Below, piece by piece: positions 35,107 to 43,873 of a stretch of DNA of 64,000 nt. Under the pieces are notes generated by a model that saw nothing but the letters and a program-made list of their open reading frames with translations, did not search any database and had not been told where the DNA came from. The position numbers and the translations under genes were made by a program. Position 1 is the stretch's first letter. Every line of letters starts with the position of its first letter. Source of the stretch: Caulobacter sp. RHG1 (GTDB taxonomy: Bacteria > Pseudomonadota > Alphaproteobacteria > Caulobacterales > Caulobacteraceae); the NCBI RefSeq assembly GCF_013181195.1, contig NZ_SMZP01000007.1, positions 1 through 64,000 on the forward strand. Reading direction: 5' to 3'.

Positions 35107-35126
35107 CGTTATGCACCTGCATAACG
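35107..35126. promoter_or_regulatory. TetR operator candidate, right copy
   Basis: CGTTATGCA-CC-TGCATAACG is a perfect palindrome with nine-base arms, 13 bp after the tetR stop and 61 bp before the small secreted-protein start. Its core is the same as at 34360-34375. Confidence 0.65.
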
Positions 35127-35187
35127 TGAACGGCGATAACCGACGCGGCCAGGATGGGCGAAAGCGTCGGGATCGGGGAGAGTAACC

Positions 35188-35553
35188 ATGAAGCGTATGA
35201 TGTCGGCCGGCTTGATCGCCGCCGCCCTTTGCCTGGCGCCGCTGAGCCTTGCCCAAGCTCGCGAGACGACGCCCGCCCAGCCGCACTACACGCTGGACAC
35301 CAAGATTGCTGACATCTTCGCCGACCCCAAGGCCCGCGACGTGTTCGGCGAATTCTTCCGCAAGCGCGGCGAGGCCGCTGGCCAGCCCGAAGCCTCGCCT
35401 GAGGACCAGGCCAACACCGCCCAGATCATCAAGAACTTCACCCCCCGCCAACTGGCGACCTTTCCGCAGGCCAATCTCGACGAGGACGCCTTGAAGGCGC
35501 TGAGCGAGGCCCTGGCCAAGGTCCCTGCCCCGGCCCAGCACGCCGCGCACTGA
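35188..35553 (+). CDS. Small secreted protein of unknown function
   Basis: A 121-residue protein with a Sec signal peptide (MKRMMSAGLIAAALCLAPLSLAQA). The mature part contains YTLDTKIADIFADPKARDVFGEFF, then a helical segment and ANLDEDALKALSEALAKV. The first motif resembles the short 'LDTxIxxLxADPxAKxV' tail found at the ends of many proteobacterial glycosidases and esterases. It may be a stand-alone version of that accessory domain. It precedes the rhamnosidase by seven bases and is surely co-transcribed. No enzymatic residues are seen. Confidence 0.7.
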   Translation: MKRMMSAGLIAAALCLAPLSLAQARETTPAQPHYTLDTKIADIFADPKARDVFGEFFRKRGEAAGQPEASPEDQANTAQIIKNFTPRQLATFPQANLDEDALKALSEALAKVPAPAQHAAH

Positions 35554-35560
35554 TCCCGTC

Positions 35561-38500
35561 ATGACCGGCCCGACCCGACGCGACGCTCTTTCCGGGGCGG
35601 CGGCCCTGGCCGCATGCCTGGCCGCGTCCTCGCGAGCGGCGGCGTCAGTCCTCCCCTTGCCTTCCGCCCTGACCAGCGAGCACGGCGTCGGCCTGATCGG
35701 GCTGGAAGCGCCCCGCCCTCGCCTGGCCTGGACGCCGCCGGTCACGCGCCAGAGCGCCTGGCGCGTGCAGGTCGCCGCCTCCGAGGCCGACCTGCTGGCC
35801 GGCCGTCTGACCTGGGATAGCGGCAAGATCGTCGACCCTCTGGCGGCGGAGGCGGTCTATGACGGTCCTCCGCTGTCCTCTCGCGCCCGCCGGGTGTGGC
35901 GCGTGCGGCTGTGGGACGCCGCCGGCCAGCCCGGCGCCTGGAGCGGGCCGGCTCACTTCGAGATGGGGCTGCTGGCGTCCGAGGACTGGGGCGACGCGGC
36001 CTGGATCGGCCGCTATGCCGAGCCGCCGCGCGGCTGGGCCGACCTGACGCTGGATGTCGACTTCACCCTGAAGGGCCGGTTCTTCGACGTCCTGTTCCGC
36101 GCCCGTCCCGAAGGCAAGACCTATGGCGAGGCCTATGTCCTGCGCGTCGGTCAGGTCGACGACAAGCCGTCGCTGATGCTGCAGGTCCGGCAGTATCCAG
36201 GCGGAACGAGCCCGCAGGTCAAGCTGCGCCGGCTGCAGGTGTGGCCGCTGCCGATCGATCCGAAGGGCCAGCGCCATCGCCTGACCGTTGAGGCCATGGG
36301 CGCGTCGTTGCGCTTCAGCCTGGACGGACAGCTGGTCGGCGCGTTGGAGGACGCGACCCAGGCCGAGGGCACGTTCGGCTTCCTGGCGCCGGAGGCTGAA
36401 GCCGCCACGATCCATGCCGTCGCTCTGAAGGCCCCTGACCGCTCCGGCTTCGAGAGCCGTTTTGAGGGGGGCGACAATCCCTTTACCGGCGGCGATGTCG
36501 GTGCGGACGGGCTGATCCTGGCCTCGGGCGTGCCGGGCAAGGACATCGTCGTCCCGCTGGTCCATCCCGCGCCGCTGCTGCGTCGCGCCTTCGCTGTTCA
36601 GGGCGAGATCGCCAGCGCCCGGCTCTACGTCGCGGCCGGCGGCTTCGCAGCGTTGAGCCTGAACGGCGAACCGCTGGGTGAGAGCGCGCTGGCCACCGGC
36701 TGGACGGCCTATGACAAGCGCGTGCTCTACCAGGCGCTGGACGTTACCGCCCAGCTGAAGGCCGGCGACAACCTACTGGCCGCCGAGCTGGCGCGCGGCT
36801 GGTACGGCGTCGCCGAGCCCAATGAATGGTACTTCCACAAGGCCCCGTGGACCGCCGAGCCGGTGCTGAAGGCGCGGCTGGAGATCGTGCTGACCGACGG
36901 TTCGACCCAGGTTCTGGTCACCGACACGACCTGGCGCACCGCCGACGGCCCATGCCTATGGGACTCGATCTATGCCGGCGAACGGCGCGACGCTCGCCGC
37001 GATCCGGTCGTCTGGGACGCCGCGCGGGTGGCTCGAGGCCCGACCGGCCGTCTGGTCGCAGCCGTCCACGAGCCGATCGCCCCGCTCGCCCGCCACGCCG
37101 CTGTCTCGGTCAAGGAAGTGAAGCCGGACGTCTGGCTGTTCGACTTTGGCCGCATCCGCACAGGCATCCCCGAGCTGTCGGTTACGGGTCCTTCCGGCCG
37201 CACCGTGTCGATGGTGCTGGCGGAGAAGCTGCGCAAGGACGGCGCGATCCAGGTCGCCAGCGGCCTGATCGACGCCCAGCTGATGACCTGGCGCTACACC
37301 CTGGCCGGCAAGGGGCGCGAGATCTGGCGCCCGGCCTTCGGTTATGGCGGCTTCCGCTATGTTCAAGTCACCGGACTGGACGGGACACCGCCAGCGGACA
37401 CGATCACCGCCGTGGAGATCCACTCGGCCGTCGCCTCGATTGGCCGGTTCGAGTGCAGCGAGCCCTTGGTCAACGATATCCACGACGCCGCCCGCCAGGC
37501 CTTGCTCAACAACCTGCACGCCGCCCAGACCGATACGCCCAGCCTGGAGAAGAACGGCTGGACCGGCGACGCCCAGGCCTCTGCGACGGCCGCGGCGCTG
37601 AACTTCGACGTCGTCCGCAGCTGGGAGAAGTGGCTGAACGACTTCGTCGACGCCCAGGCTCCTAGCGGCGAGCTGCCCGAGATCGTGCCCTCGACGCCGC
37701 TCTACGGGTTCGAGAACACGCCGGGCTGGAACTATATCTGGGGCCCGACACCAGCCTGGGACGTGGCCGCCTTCATCCTGCCCGAAGAACTGGAACTGCG
37801 GTTCGGCGTCAGCGCGTCGGCGCCGGTCCGTGAGATGCAGAAGCGCCTGGCCGACTACACCGCCGGCTTCCTGAAAGCGCCCGAATACCGCTACGACCAC
37901 GGCCTGGGCGAGTACGCCGCCGCAGGGCCAACCGGTCCGATTGACGCCACTTCGACGGCTTATGTCTTCCACATGCTGAAGGCCACGGGCCAGGCCGAAC
38001 TGGCCGCCAAGGTCCGCGCCGCCTACAACGCCCGCTACTGGGATGCCGCCGCCCGCCGCTACGTCGCACCGCCCGAGGGCGGCAAACCCGCGCCCTATAT
38101 CCAGACCATGAACGTGCTGCCGGTGGCGCTGGGCCTCGTCCCGGACGGCCAGGCCAAGGCGGTGATCGATGGCCTGGCCGCCGACATCGTCGCCAAGGGC
38201 TACCGGCTGGACGTCGGCGTTTATGCGCTGCGCTATCTGCCGTTGCTGCTTAGCGACCATGGCCACGGCGAGATCGTGTGGAATTTGGTCACCCGCACCG
38301 ACGAGCCCAGCTGGGGCTTCTGGCTGAAGAACGACCTGCGCAGCATGCCGGAGGGCTGGGGCCTTTCCGCGCGGTCGTGGAACCACCACTACTTCGCCTC
38401 GATCAGCAGCTGGTTCTACGAAGGCCTGGCAGGCCTTCGGTCCACTGCGCCGGGCTATGCCGCGCTCCAGGTGCGTCCGGTGATGCCCAAGGGGCTCAAC

Positions 38501-38734
38501 GGCGCCAGGGGGGCGCTACAGACGCCGCGGGGCGAGGCGCGGTCGCGATGGGTGCGAGCGAAGGGCGCGGTCACGCTGGAGGTCGGCATTCCTGGCGCCT
38601 GCCAGGCCGAGGTCTGGCTGCCCAACGGCGGAGAGCGCCTGGCCCGTCCACCGTCTGGCGCTCGCTGGCTGGGCCGTCGCGAAGACCATGCCGTGTATGG
38701 CGTCGGCCCGGGGACCTGGACCTTCAGCCTGTAG
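35561..38734 (+). CDS. Alpha-L-rhamnosidase (GH78), exported
   Basis: A 1057-residue GH78 enzyme with a twin-arginine-type leader (TRRDALSGAAALAACLAASSRAAA). The N-terminal half has beta-sandwich domains: an Ig-like segment (PRLAWTPPVTRQSAWRVQVAAS), a laminin/jelly-roll insertion at about residues 150-290, and the rhamnosidase N domain (ARLYVAAGGFAALSLNGEPLG). The catalytic (alpha/alpha)6 barrel follows from about residue 630 (EKNGWTGDAQASATAAALNFDV), then a C-terminal beta domain. It should release terminal L-rhamnose from plant or microbial glycosides. It is coupled to the small secreted protein and probably under TetR control. Confidence 0.9.
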   Translation: MTGPTRRDALSGAAALAACLAASSRAAASVLPLPSALTSEHGVGLIGLEAPRPRLAWTPPVTRQSAWRVQVAASEADLLAGRLTWDSGKIVDPLAAEAVYDGPPLSSRARRVWRVRLWDAAGQPGAWSGPAHFEMGLLASEDWGDAAWIGRYAEPPRGWADLTLDVDFTLKGRFFDVLFRARPEGKTYGEAYVLRVGQVDDKPSLMLQVRQYPGGTSPQVKLRRLQVWPLPIDPKGQRHRLTVEAMGASLRFSLDGQLVGALEDATQAEGTFGFLAPEAEAATIHAVALKAPDRSGFESRFEGGDNPFTGGDVGADGLILASGVPGKDIVVPLVHPAPLLRRAFAVQGEIASARLYVAAGGFAALSLNGEPLGESALATGWTAYDKRVLYQALDVTAQLKAGDNLLAAELARGWYGVAEPNEWYFHKAPWTAEPVLKARLEIVLTDGSTQVLVTDTTWRTADGPCLWDSIYAGERRDARRDPVVWDAARVARGPTGRLVAAVHEPIAPLARHAAVSVKEVKPDVWLFDFGRIRTGIPELSVTGPSGRTVSMVLAEKLRKDGAIQVASGLIDAQLMTWRYTLAGKGREIWRPAFGYGGFRYVQVTGLDGTPPADTITAVEIHSAVASIGRFECSEPLVNDIHDAARQALLNNLHAAQTDTPSLEKNGWTGDAQASATAAALNFDVVRSWEKWLNDFVDAQAPSGELPEIVPSTPLYGFENTPGWNYIWGPTPAWDVAAFILPEELELRFGVSASAPVREMQKRLADYTAGFLKAPEYRYDHGLGEYAAAGPTGPIDATSTAYVFHMLKATGQAELAAKVRAAYNARYWDAAARRYVAPPEGGKPAPYIQTMNVLPVALGLVPDGQAKAVIDGLAADIVAKGYRLDVGVYALRYLPLLLSDHGHGEIVWNLVTRTDEPSWGFWLKNDLRSMPEGWGLSARSWNHHYFASISSWFYEGLAGLRSTAPGYAALQVRPVMPKGLNGARGALQTPRGEARSRWVRAKGAVTLEVGIPGACQAEVWLPNGGERLARPPSGARWLGRREDHAVYGVGPGTWTFSL

Positions 38735-38740
38735 ACGTCG

Positions 38741-40177
38741 TCACAAAACGAACGGGAATGGCGACAGCGATTTGCTGCTCTCCTCGACCAGCAGGGTGCG
38801 GTTGATCGGCGCCGCCGCGCGCTGCGGACAGGCCGGGCGCTCGCAGATCCGGCACGAGGGGCCGATCTCGACGGTGATCGGCGCGCCCATGTCCAGGCCG
38901 CGCGCATGGACCAGCTTGCCAGCGTACTTCAGCTCGCAGCCCAGGCCGACGACCAGTTCGTCCTCCAGGCCCGAATGCAGGCCCGAGACGCGACGCACGG
39001 TGCGCGACAGCGTGAAATAGCGAGCAGCGTCCGGCGTCTCGATCACTTGGGTGACAATGCGGCCCGGGGTCTTGAAGCTGTCGTGAACGTTCCAGCGCGG
39101 ACAGGCGCCGCCGAAGCGCGAGAACGGGAAGGGGCCGGCGGCAAAGCGCTTGGAGATGTTCCCCGCCGCGTCCAGCCGCATCATGAAGAACGGCACGCCG
39201 CGCGCGCCCGCGCGGCCCAGGGTCGTCAGGCGCTGAGCGGCCTGCTCGTAGGACACGCCAAAGCGCGGCCGGACCCGCTCGATGTCGTAGCCGCTGGCTT
39301 CCATGGCGCTGAGGAACGGCTCATACGGCATCATGATCGCGGCGGCCAGATAGCCGTCCAGGAACACTTTGAGCAGTTGACGGGTGGCGCGGTCCGGCGC
39401 CTTGAAGCGGTCGGTCAGGTCCGACAGCACCGCCTCGCCTTCCATCAGGCCGAGCTGGTAGCACATGCCGAAGAGGCGGCTGGCCGGGGCCAGGGTCTCC
39501 GACAGCATCAGGCGCTTGCGGTGATGATCGTAGCGGCGCAGCGAGCCGGTCATCACCTCGACGGGCATGATCCGGGTCTGGACGCTGAACTTGGTCAACA
39601 GGCGCTCGCGCACAGCCGGTCCCAGATCCTGCGGATCGGCCTTCAACTGGGCGACGATAGCCTCGGCCAGGGTTTCCAGCTCGGCGAAATGGTTGCGCTG
39701 GGCGCCGACCAGGTCGCGGACCCAGTCGGTCGGAGACTGGTCGGAGGCCCCTGCCCCGTCCGGTCGCTCGAAGACGCCCAGATCGATCAGCCGGCCGCGG
39801 TCCAGATAGGCGCGATAGAGCCGGCTCATGGCCTCGGCCAGGCCCGGCGACAGCTCGGCGACCTCGGCCGCTTCGTGGCGCGAGACGCCCAGGTCGGCGA
39901 ACATCTTGTCGGCCAGCACCTCTTCCAGCCCCGCGCCGCCGCCCGGATCGTCGGCCGACAGGCTGCGCAGGTCCAGGTCATAGGCGTCGGCCAGGCGCAG
40001 CAGGATCTGAGCCGTCACCGGCCGCTGGTTGCGTTCCAGGAGGTTGAGATAGCTGGCGGAGACGCCCAGTTCCTCAGCCATGCGGGCCTGAGTTACGCCC
40101 AGGTCGCGTCGGAGGCGCTTGAGGCGTCCACCGAGGAACAGTTTCTTGTCGTTCTGTTTCTTGTCGAGCACGGCCAT
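38741..40177 (-). CDS. ScfR/RamB-type XRE regulator of acyl/glyoxylate metabolism
   Basis: A 478-residue protein. An XRE helix-turn-helix opens it (about residues 17-72: GGRLKRLRRDLGVTQARMAEELGVSASYLNLLERNQRPV). An IrrE/ImmA-like central domain follows with no HExxH zinc motif (MCYQLGLMEGEAV). A C-terminal DUF2083-like domain has conserved cysteines (CPRWNVHDSF; CRICERPACPQRA). This architecture is that of short-chain fatty-acyl regulators such as ScfR/RamB. It is divergent from aceA, with a large inverted repeat between, so it probably controls the glyoxylate shunt. The last cysteine cluster might bind a metal or cofactor. It ends six bases from the rhamnosidase gene. Confidence 0.85.
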   Translation of the reverse strand: MAVLDKKQNDKKLFLGGRLKRLRRDLGVTQARMAEELGVSASYLNLLERNQRPVTAQILLRLADAYDLDLRSLSADDPGGGAGLEEVLADKMFADLGVSRHEAAEVAELSPGLAEAMSRLYRAYLDRGRLIDLGVFERPDGAGASDQSPTDWVRDLVGAQRNHFAELETLAEAIVAQLKADPQDLGPAVRERLLTKFSVQTRIMPVEVMTGSLRRYDHHRKRLMLSETLAPASRLFGMCYQLGLMEGEAVLSDLTDRFKAPDRATRQLLKVFLDGYLAAAIMMPYEPFLSAMEASGYDIERVRPRFGVSYEQAAQRLTTLGRAGARGVPFFMMRLDAAGNISKRFAAGPFPFSRFGGACPRWNVHDSFKTPGRIVTQVIETPDAARYFTLSRTVRRVSGLHSGLEDELVVGLGCELKYAGKLVHARGLDMGAPITVEIGPSCRICERPACPQRAAAPINRTLLVEESSKSLSPFPFVL

Positions 40178-40182
40178 TCCGT

Positions 40183-40232
40183 CAATTTGTCACGACTTTA
40201 CAGAAATTACAAAGTCGATCTTTGACAAATTG
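40183..40232. promoter_or_regulatory. Nested inverted repeats between the ScfR-type gene and aceA
   Basis: CAATTTGTCA (40183-40192) is the exact reverse complement of TGACAAATTG (40223-40232). Inside, CGACTTT (40193-40199) mirrors AAAGTCG (40211-40217), and CAAAG-TCGAT-CTTTG lies at 40210-40224. The whole sits in the divergent promoter region. RamB-type regulators bind AAAG/CTTTG-like elements, so this is a likely operator for the adjacent regulator and aceA. Confidence 0.55.
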
Positions 40233-40307
40233 CCTTCAATAGGTTCGACCGCTCCCGCAGTGCAGCGTTAGCTCCATCCCAACGAACTTCCTCTGGGATT
40301 GAACAAG

Positions 40308-41927
40308 ATGACGCAGCGCAAAACCTACGCCGAACACCGCGACACCCTGCTGGCGCGCTATCCCGACGGTGTCGCGCCCGGCGGCGTGGACATCGACGCG
40401 ATTATCCAGCTGAAGCTGCAGAACACCTTCCCGACCCACCTGGACATCGCTCGCGCCATGGCCCCGGTCATGCGCGCCGACATGGCCGCCTATGACGCCG
40501 ACAGCAGCAAGTTCACCCAGTCGCTGGGTTGCTGGTCGGGTTTCCATGCCCAGCAGATGATCAAGTCGGTCAAGCGCCTGCGCGGCACGACCAAGGGCGC
40601 CTACGTCTATCTGTCGGGGTGGATGGTCGCCGGCCTGCGCAATCGCTTCGGTCACCTGCCCGACCAGTCGATGCACGAGAAGACCTCGGTCGTCGACCTG
40701 ATCGAAGAGATCTACGTCTCGCTGCGCCAGGCCGACGAGGTGGCCATCAACGATCTCTTCAAGACCCTGGACAGCGCTCGCAAGGCCGGCGACCAGGTCG
40801 CCGAACAGGCCGCGATCAAGGCGATCGACAACTTCGAGACCCACGTCGTGCCGATCATCGCCGACATCGACGCCGGCTTTGGCAACGAGCACGCGACCTA
40901 TCTGCTGGCCAAGGAGATGATCAAGGCCGGCGCCTGCTGCCTGCAGATCGAGAACCAGGTCAGCGACGCCAAGCAGTGCGGCCACCAGGACGGCAAGGTC
41001 ACCGTGCCGCGCGAAGACTTCATCGAGAAGCTGCGCGCCTGCCGCCTGGCCTTCGAGGAACTGGGCGTCGACGACGGCGTCATCGTCGCTCGCACCGACA
41101 GCCTGGGCGCTGGCCTGACCCAGAAAATCCCGGTCAGCCAGGGCGAAGGCGACCTGGCCGCGGACTACATCAAGTGGCTGAAGACGGAAGAGATCACCGC
41201 AGAGAACCCGCTGAAGGACGGCGAGCTGGCGATCATGAAGGACGGCGCGTTTCACAAGCCCGTGCGCATGGCCAACGGCCTGTTCGCCTTCCAGGACGGC
41301 ACCGGCCGCGCTCGGGTCATCGAGGACTGCATCGCCAACCTGACGCAAGGCGGCGCCGACCTGCTGTGGATCGAGACCGACACGCCCAACGTCGACGAGA
41401 TCGCCTCGATGGTCGCCGAGGTGCGCAAGGCCGTGCCGAACGCCAAGCTGACCTACAACAATTCGCCGTCGTTCAACTGGACGCTCAATCTGCGCAAGCA
41501 GGTGCGCGAGCAGTGGATCGCCGAGGGCAAGATCCACGCCGACAGCTATCCGGACGGCAATGTCCTGATGTCGGCCGAGTTCGACGGCAGCGACCTGGGC
41601 CGCGAGGCCGACGAGCGCCTGGCGCGCTTCCAGGTCGACATCGCCGCCCGCGCGGGCGTGTTCCACAACCTGATCACCCTGCCGACCTTCCACCTGACGG
41701 CCAAGAGCATGGACGAGCTCTCGCGCGGCTATTTCGGCGACGACCGGATGAAGGCCTACGTCAATTCGGTGCAGCGCGAGGAGATCCGCCGCGGCGTCTC
41801 GGCCGTCAAGCACCAGCACGAGGTCGGCTCGGACCTGGGCGACACCTTCAAGGAGATGGTCGCCGGCGAGCGCGCCCTGAAGGCGGGCGGCCATGCCAAC
41901 ACCATGAACCAGTTCGCCGCCGAATAG
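40308..41927 (+). CDS. aceA: Isocitrate lyase
   Basis: A 539-residue isocitrate lyase of the longer type. It cleaves isocitrate to glyoxylate and succinate, the first step of the glyoxylate shunt. The catalytic region reads SDAKQCGHQDGKVTVP (Cys in the K-x-CGH motif), with IIADIDAGFGNEHATY, LLWIETDTPN and YNNSPSFNW typical of the family. The start ATG at 40308 is preferred over an in-frame TTG at 40299. It is cytoplasmic. A 75-aa gene and malate synthase follow on the same strand, and the ScfR-type regulator is divergent. Confidence 0.96.
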   Translation: MTQRKTYAEHRDTLLARYPDGVAPGGVDIDAIIQLKLQNTFPTHLDIARAMAPVMRADMAAYDADSSKFTQSLGCWSGFHAQQMIKSVKRLRGTTKGAYVYLSGWMVAGLRNRFGHLPDQSMHEKTSVVDLIEEIYVSLRQADEVAINDLFKTLDSARKAGDQVAEQAAIKAIDNFETHVVPIIADIDAGFGNEHATYLLAKEMIKAGACCLQIENQVSDAKQCGHQDGKVTVPREDFIEKLRACRLAFEELGVDDGVIVARTDSLGAGLTQKIPVSQGEGDLAADYIKWLKTEEITAENPLKDGELAIMKDGAFHKPVRMANGLFAFQDGTGRARVIEDCIANLTQGGADLLWIETDTPNVDEIASMVAEVRKAVPNAKLTYNNSPSFNWTLNLRKQVREQWIAEGKIHADSYPDGNVLMSAEFDGSDLGREADERLARFQVDIAARAGVFHNLITLPTFHLTAKSMDELSRGYFGDDRMKAYVNSVQREEIRRGVSAVKHQHEVGSDLGDTFKEMVAGERALKAGGHANTMNQFAAE

Positions 41928-41959
41928 CCCCCTACCCCACGCAAGCAAGGAGTAAGTCG

Positions 41960-42187
41960 ATGTCTGTCACGCCATTCGCTCCCGCCTCGATGCCGGACTC
42001 CGCCGCCAAGGATCGCGCCGTCGATCGCGTCGCCGAGGCCTCCCACCGTCTGAACGAGGCTGTGCGCCGCGCCATTGAGGCCGGCTACTCGGTCGAGCTG
42101 GTCCGCGCCTCGCGCCACCACGACGGAACGGGTAATTGGGGCGACCAGATCGTCCCGACCGTCCGCCCGACCAACGGCGCCGCCTAA
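41960..42187 (+). CDS. 75-residue conserved-looking protein between aceA and aceB
   Basis: A small soluble protein (MSVTPFAPASMPDSAAKDR...) with a helical core (RVAEASHRLNEAVRRAIEAGYSVELVRASRHHDG) and a polar tail. An AAGGAG ribosome-binding site lies eight bases before the ATG, so translation is likely. It sits 32 bp after aceA and 89 bp before aceB and is presumably co-transcribed with them. No family was recognised. It could be a regulator or partner of glyoxylate-shunt enzymes, but nothing in the sequence shows this. Confidence 0.7.
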   Translation: MSVTPFAPASMPDSAAKDRAVDRVAEASHRLNEAVRRAIEAGYSVELVRASRHHDGTGNWGDQIVPTVRPTNGAA

Positions 42188-42226
42188 GAGCGCCTCGCTA
42201 CAATAACCGACCAGAGTCCCGACGAC

Positions 42227-42251
42227 GGCTCCCCGGATCTTCCGGGGAGCC
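42227..42251 (+). terminator. Perfect 11-bp hairpin between the small gene and aceB
   Basis: GGCTCCCCGGA (42227-42237) and TCCGGGGAGCC (42241-42251) pair without mismatch across TCT. It lies 25 bp before the aceB start. No U-tract follows, so it may be an attenuator, a processing or stability element, or a partial terminator that lowers aceB relative to aceA. Confidence 0.55.
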
Positions 42252-42276
42252 GATCTCACCGCCAGGAAAGCTTCCC

Positions 42277-43854
42277 ATGCCGCTCGACATCGCCGCCAAC
42301 ATCCAGGTCACCGGTCCCGTTGAAGGCCGCGCGGTGGAGGTGCTTACTCCTCAGGCCCTGGACTTCGTCGCCGATCTGCACCGCCGCTTCGACGCCCGCC
42401 GTCGCGAGCTGCTGCAGGCCCGTCAGGCGCGGCAGGCCCGGTTCGACGCCGGCGAGCTGCCGGACTTTCTGAGCGGGACCGCCCACGTCCGCGCCGCCGA
42501 CTGGAGCGTCGCGCCGGTCCCCGCCGATCTTCTGGACCGCCGCGTCGAGATCACCGGCCCGGTCGATCGCAAGATGATCATCAACGCCCTGAACTGCGGG
42601 GCCAAGGTGTTCATGGCCGACTTCGAGGACGCCACGGCCCCGACCTGGGCGAACGTCGTCGAAGGGCAGGTCAATCTGAAGGACCGCTGGTCCGGCCAAC
42701 TGACCCATGTCGACGCCAAGTCTGGCAAGTCGTACGCCATGGGCGCGACCCCAGCCGTGCTGAAGATCCGTCCGCGCGGCTGGCACCTGATGGAGCGCCA
42801 CCTGGAGGTCGACGGCCAGGCCGTGGCCGGGGCGCTGTTCGACTTCGGCCTCTATGCCTTCCACAACGCCAAGGCGACGCTGGAGCAAGGCTCAGGCCCC
42901 TACTTCTACCTGCCCAAGCTGGAGAGCCACCTCGAAGCGCGGTTGTGGAACGACGTCTTCGTCCGCGCCCAGGAATCCCTGGGCCTGCCGGTCGGGACGA
43001 TCAAGGCCACGGTGCTGATCGAGACCATCCCGGCCGCCTTCGAAATGGATGAGATCCTGTTCGAGCTGAAAGACCACATCGTCGGCCTGAACTGCGGCCG
43101 CTGGGACTACATCTTCTCGTTCATCAAGCGCCTGGGCCGCACACCGGCGTTCCTGACCCCGGACCGTTCGGCCATGGTCATGGGCAAGGCGTTCCTGGGC
43201 GCCTATTCGCTCAAGCTGATCCAGACCTGCCACCGCCGCGGCGCCTTCGCCATGGGGGGCATGGCGGCCCAGATCCCGGTCAAGGGCGACGACGTCGCCA
43301 ACCAGGCCGCTTTCGCCAAGGTAAAGGCCGACAAGGAGCGCGAGGCCGGGGCCGGCCACGACGGCACCTGGGTCGCCCACCCCGACCTCGTTCCGGTGGC
43401 CATGGAGGTCTTCGACCGCCTGATGCCGACCGCTAATCAGCGCGACAAGACGCTGGAAGGCCTGGAGATCACCGCCAGCCAGATGCTGGAGCTGCACGAG
43501 GGCGTGCGCACCGAGGCGGGCGTTCGCGAGAACATCCGCGTCGGCGTTCGCTACACCCAGGCCTGGCTGGAAGGCCGCGGCGCCGTGCCGCTCTACAACC
43601 TGATGGAAGACGCCGCGACGGCCGAGATCTGCCGCACGCAGCTGTGGCAGTGGATCCGGCTGGGCGCCGAGTTGGACGACGGCCGCGTGCTGACTTCTGA
43701 GCTCTTCGTCAGCCTGTTCACCCAGGAGATGGAGGCCTTGCGCCGTGACTTCGGCTCGCCGCGCCTGGAATCCGCCGCGGAACTCTTCACGCGGATGGTG
43801 CTGGCCGACGGTCTGGAAGAGTTCCTGACCCTGCCTGCTTATGAAATGATCTGA
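42277..43854 (+). CDS. aceB: Malate synthase A
   Basis: A 525-residue malate synthase of the A type. It condenses glyoxylate with acetyl-CoA to malate, completing the glyoxylate shunt with aceA. Landmarks are VFMADFEDATAPTW, LKIRPRGWHLMERH, the active-site region ATVLIETIPAAFEMDEILFEL and GLNCGRWDYIFSFIK. The catalytic base Asp is expected in NLMEDAATAEICR. The ATG at 42277 follows AGGAAAG. The same-strand neighbours aceA and the 75-aa gene suggest an operon. Confidence 0.95.
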   Translation: MPLDIAANIQVTGPVEGRAVEVLTPQALDFVADLHRRFDARRRELLQARQARQARFDAGELPDFLSGTAHVRAADWSVAPVPADLLDRRVEITGPVDRKMIINALNCGAKVFMADFEDATAPTWANVVEGQVNLKDRWSGQLTHVDAKSGKSYAMGATPAVLKIRPRGWHLMERHLEVDGQAVAGALFDFGLYAFHNAKATLEQGSGPYFYLPKLESHLEARLWNDVFVRAQESLGLPVGTIKATVLIETIPAAFEMDEILFELKDHIVGLNCGRWDYIFSFIKRLGRTPAFLTPDRSAMVMGKAFLGAYSLKLIQTCHRRGAFAMGGMAAQIPVKGDDVANQAAFAKVKADKEREAGAGHDGTWVAHPDLVPVAMEVFDRLMPTANQRDKTLEGLEITASQMLELHEGVRTEAGVRENIRVGVRYTQAWLEGRGAVPLYNLMEDAATAEICRTQLWQWIRLGAELDDGRVLTSELFVSLFTQEMEALRRDFGSPRLESAAELFTRMVLADGLEEFLTLPAYEMI

Positions 43855-43873
43855 ATGACGTCCCCGGGTCGCC

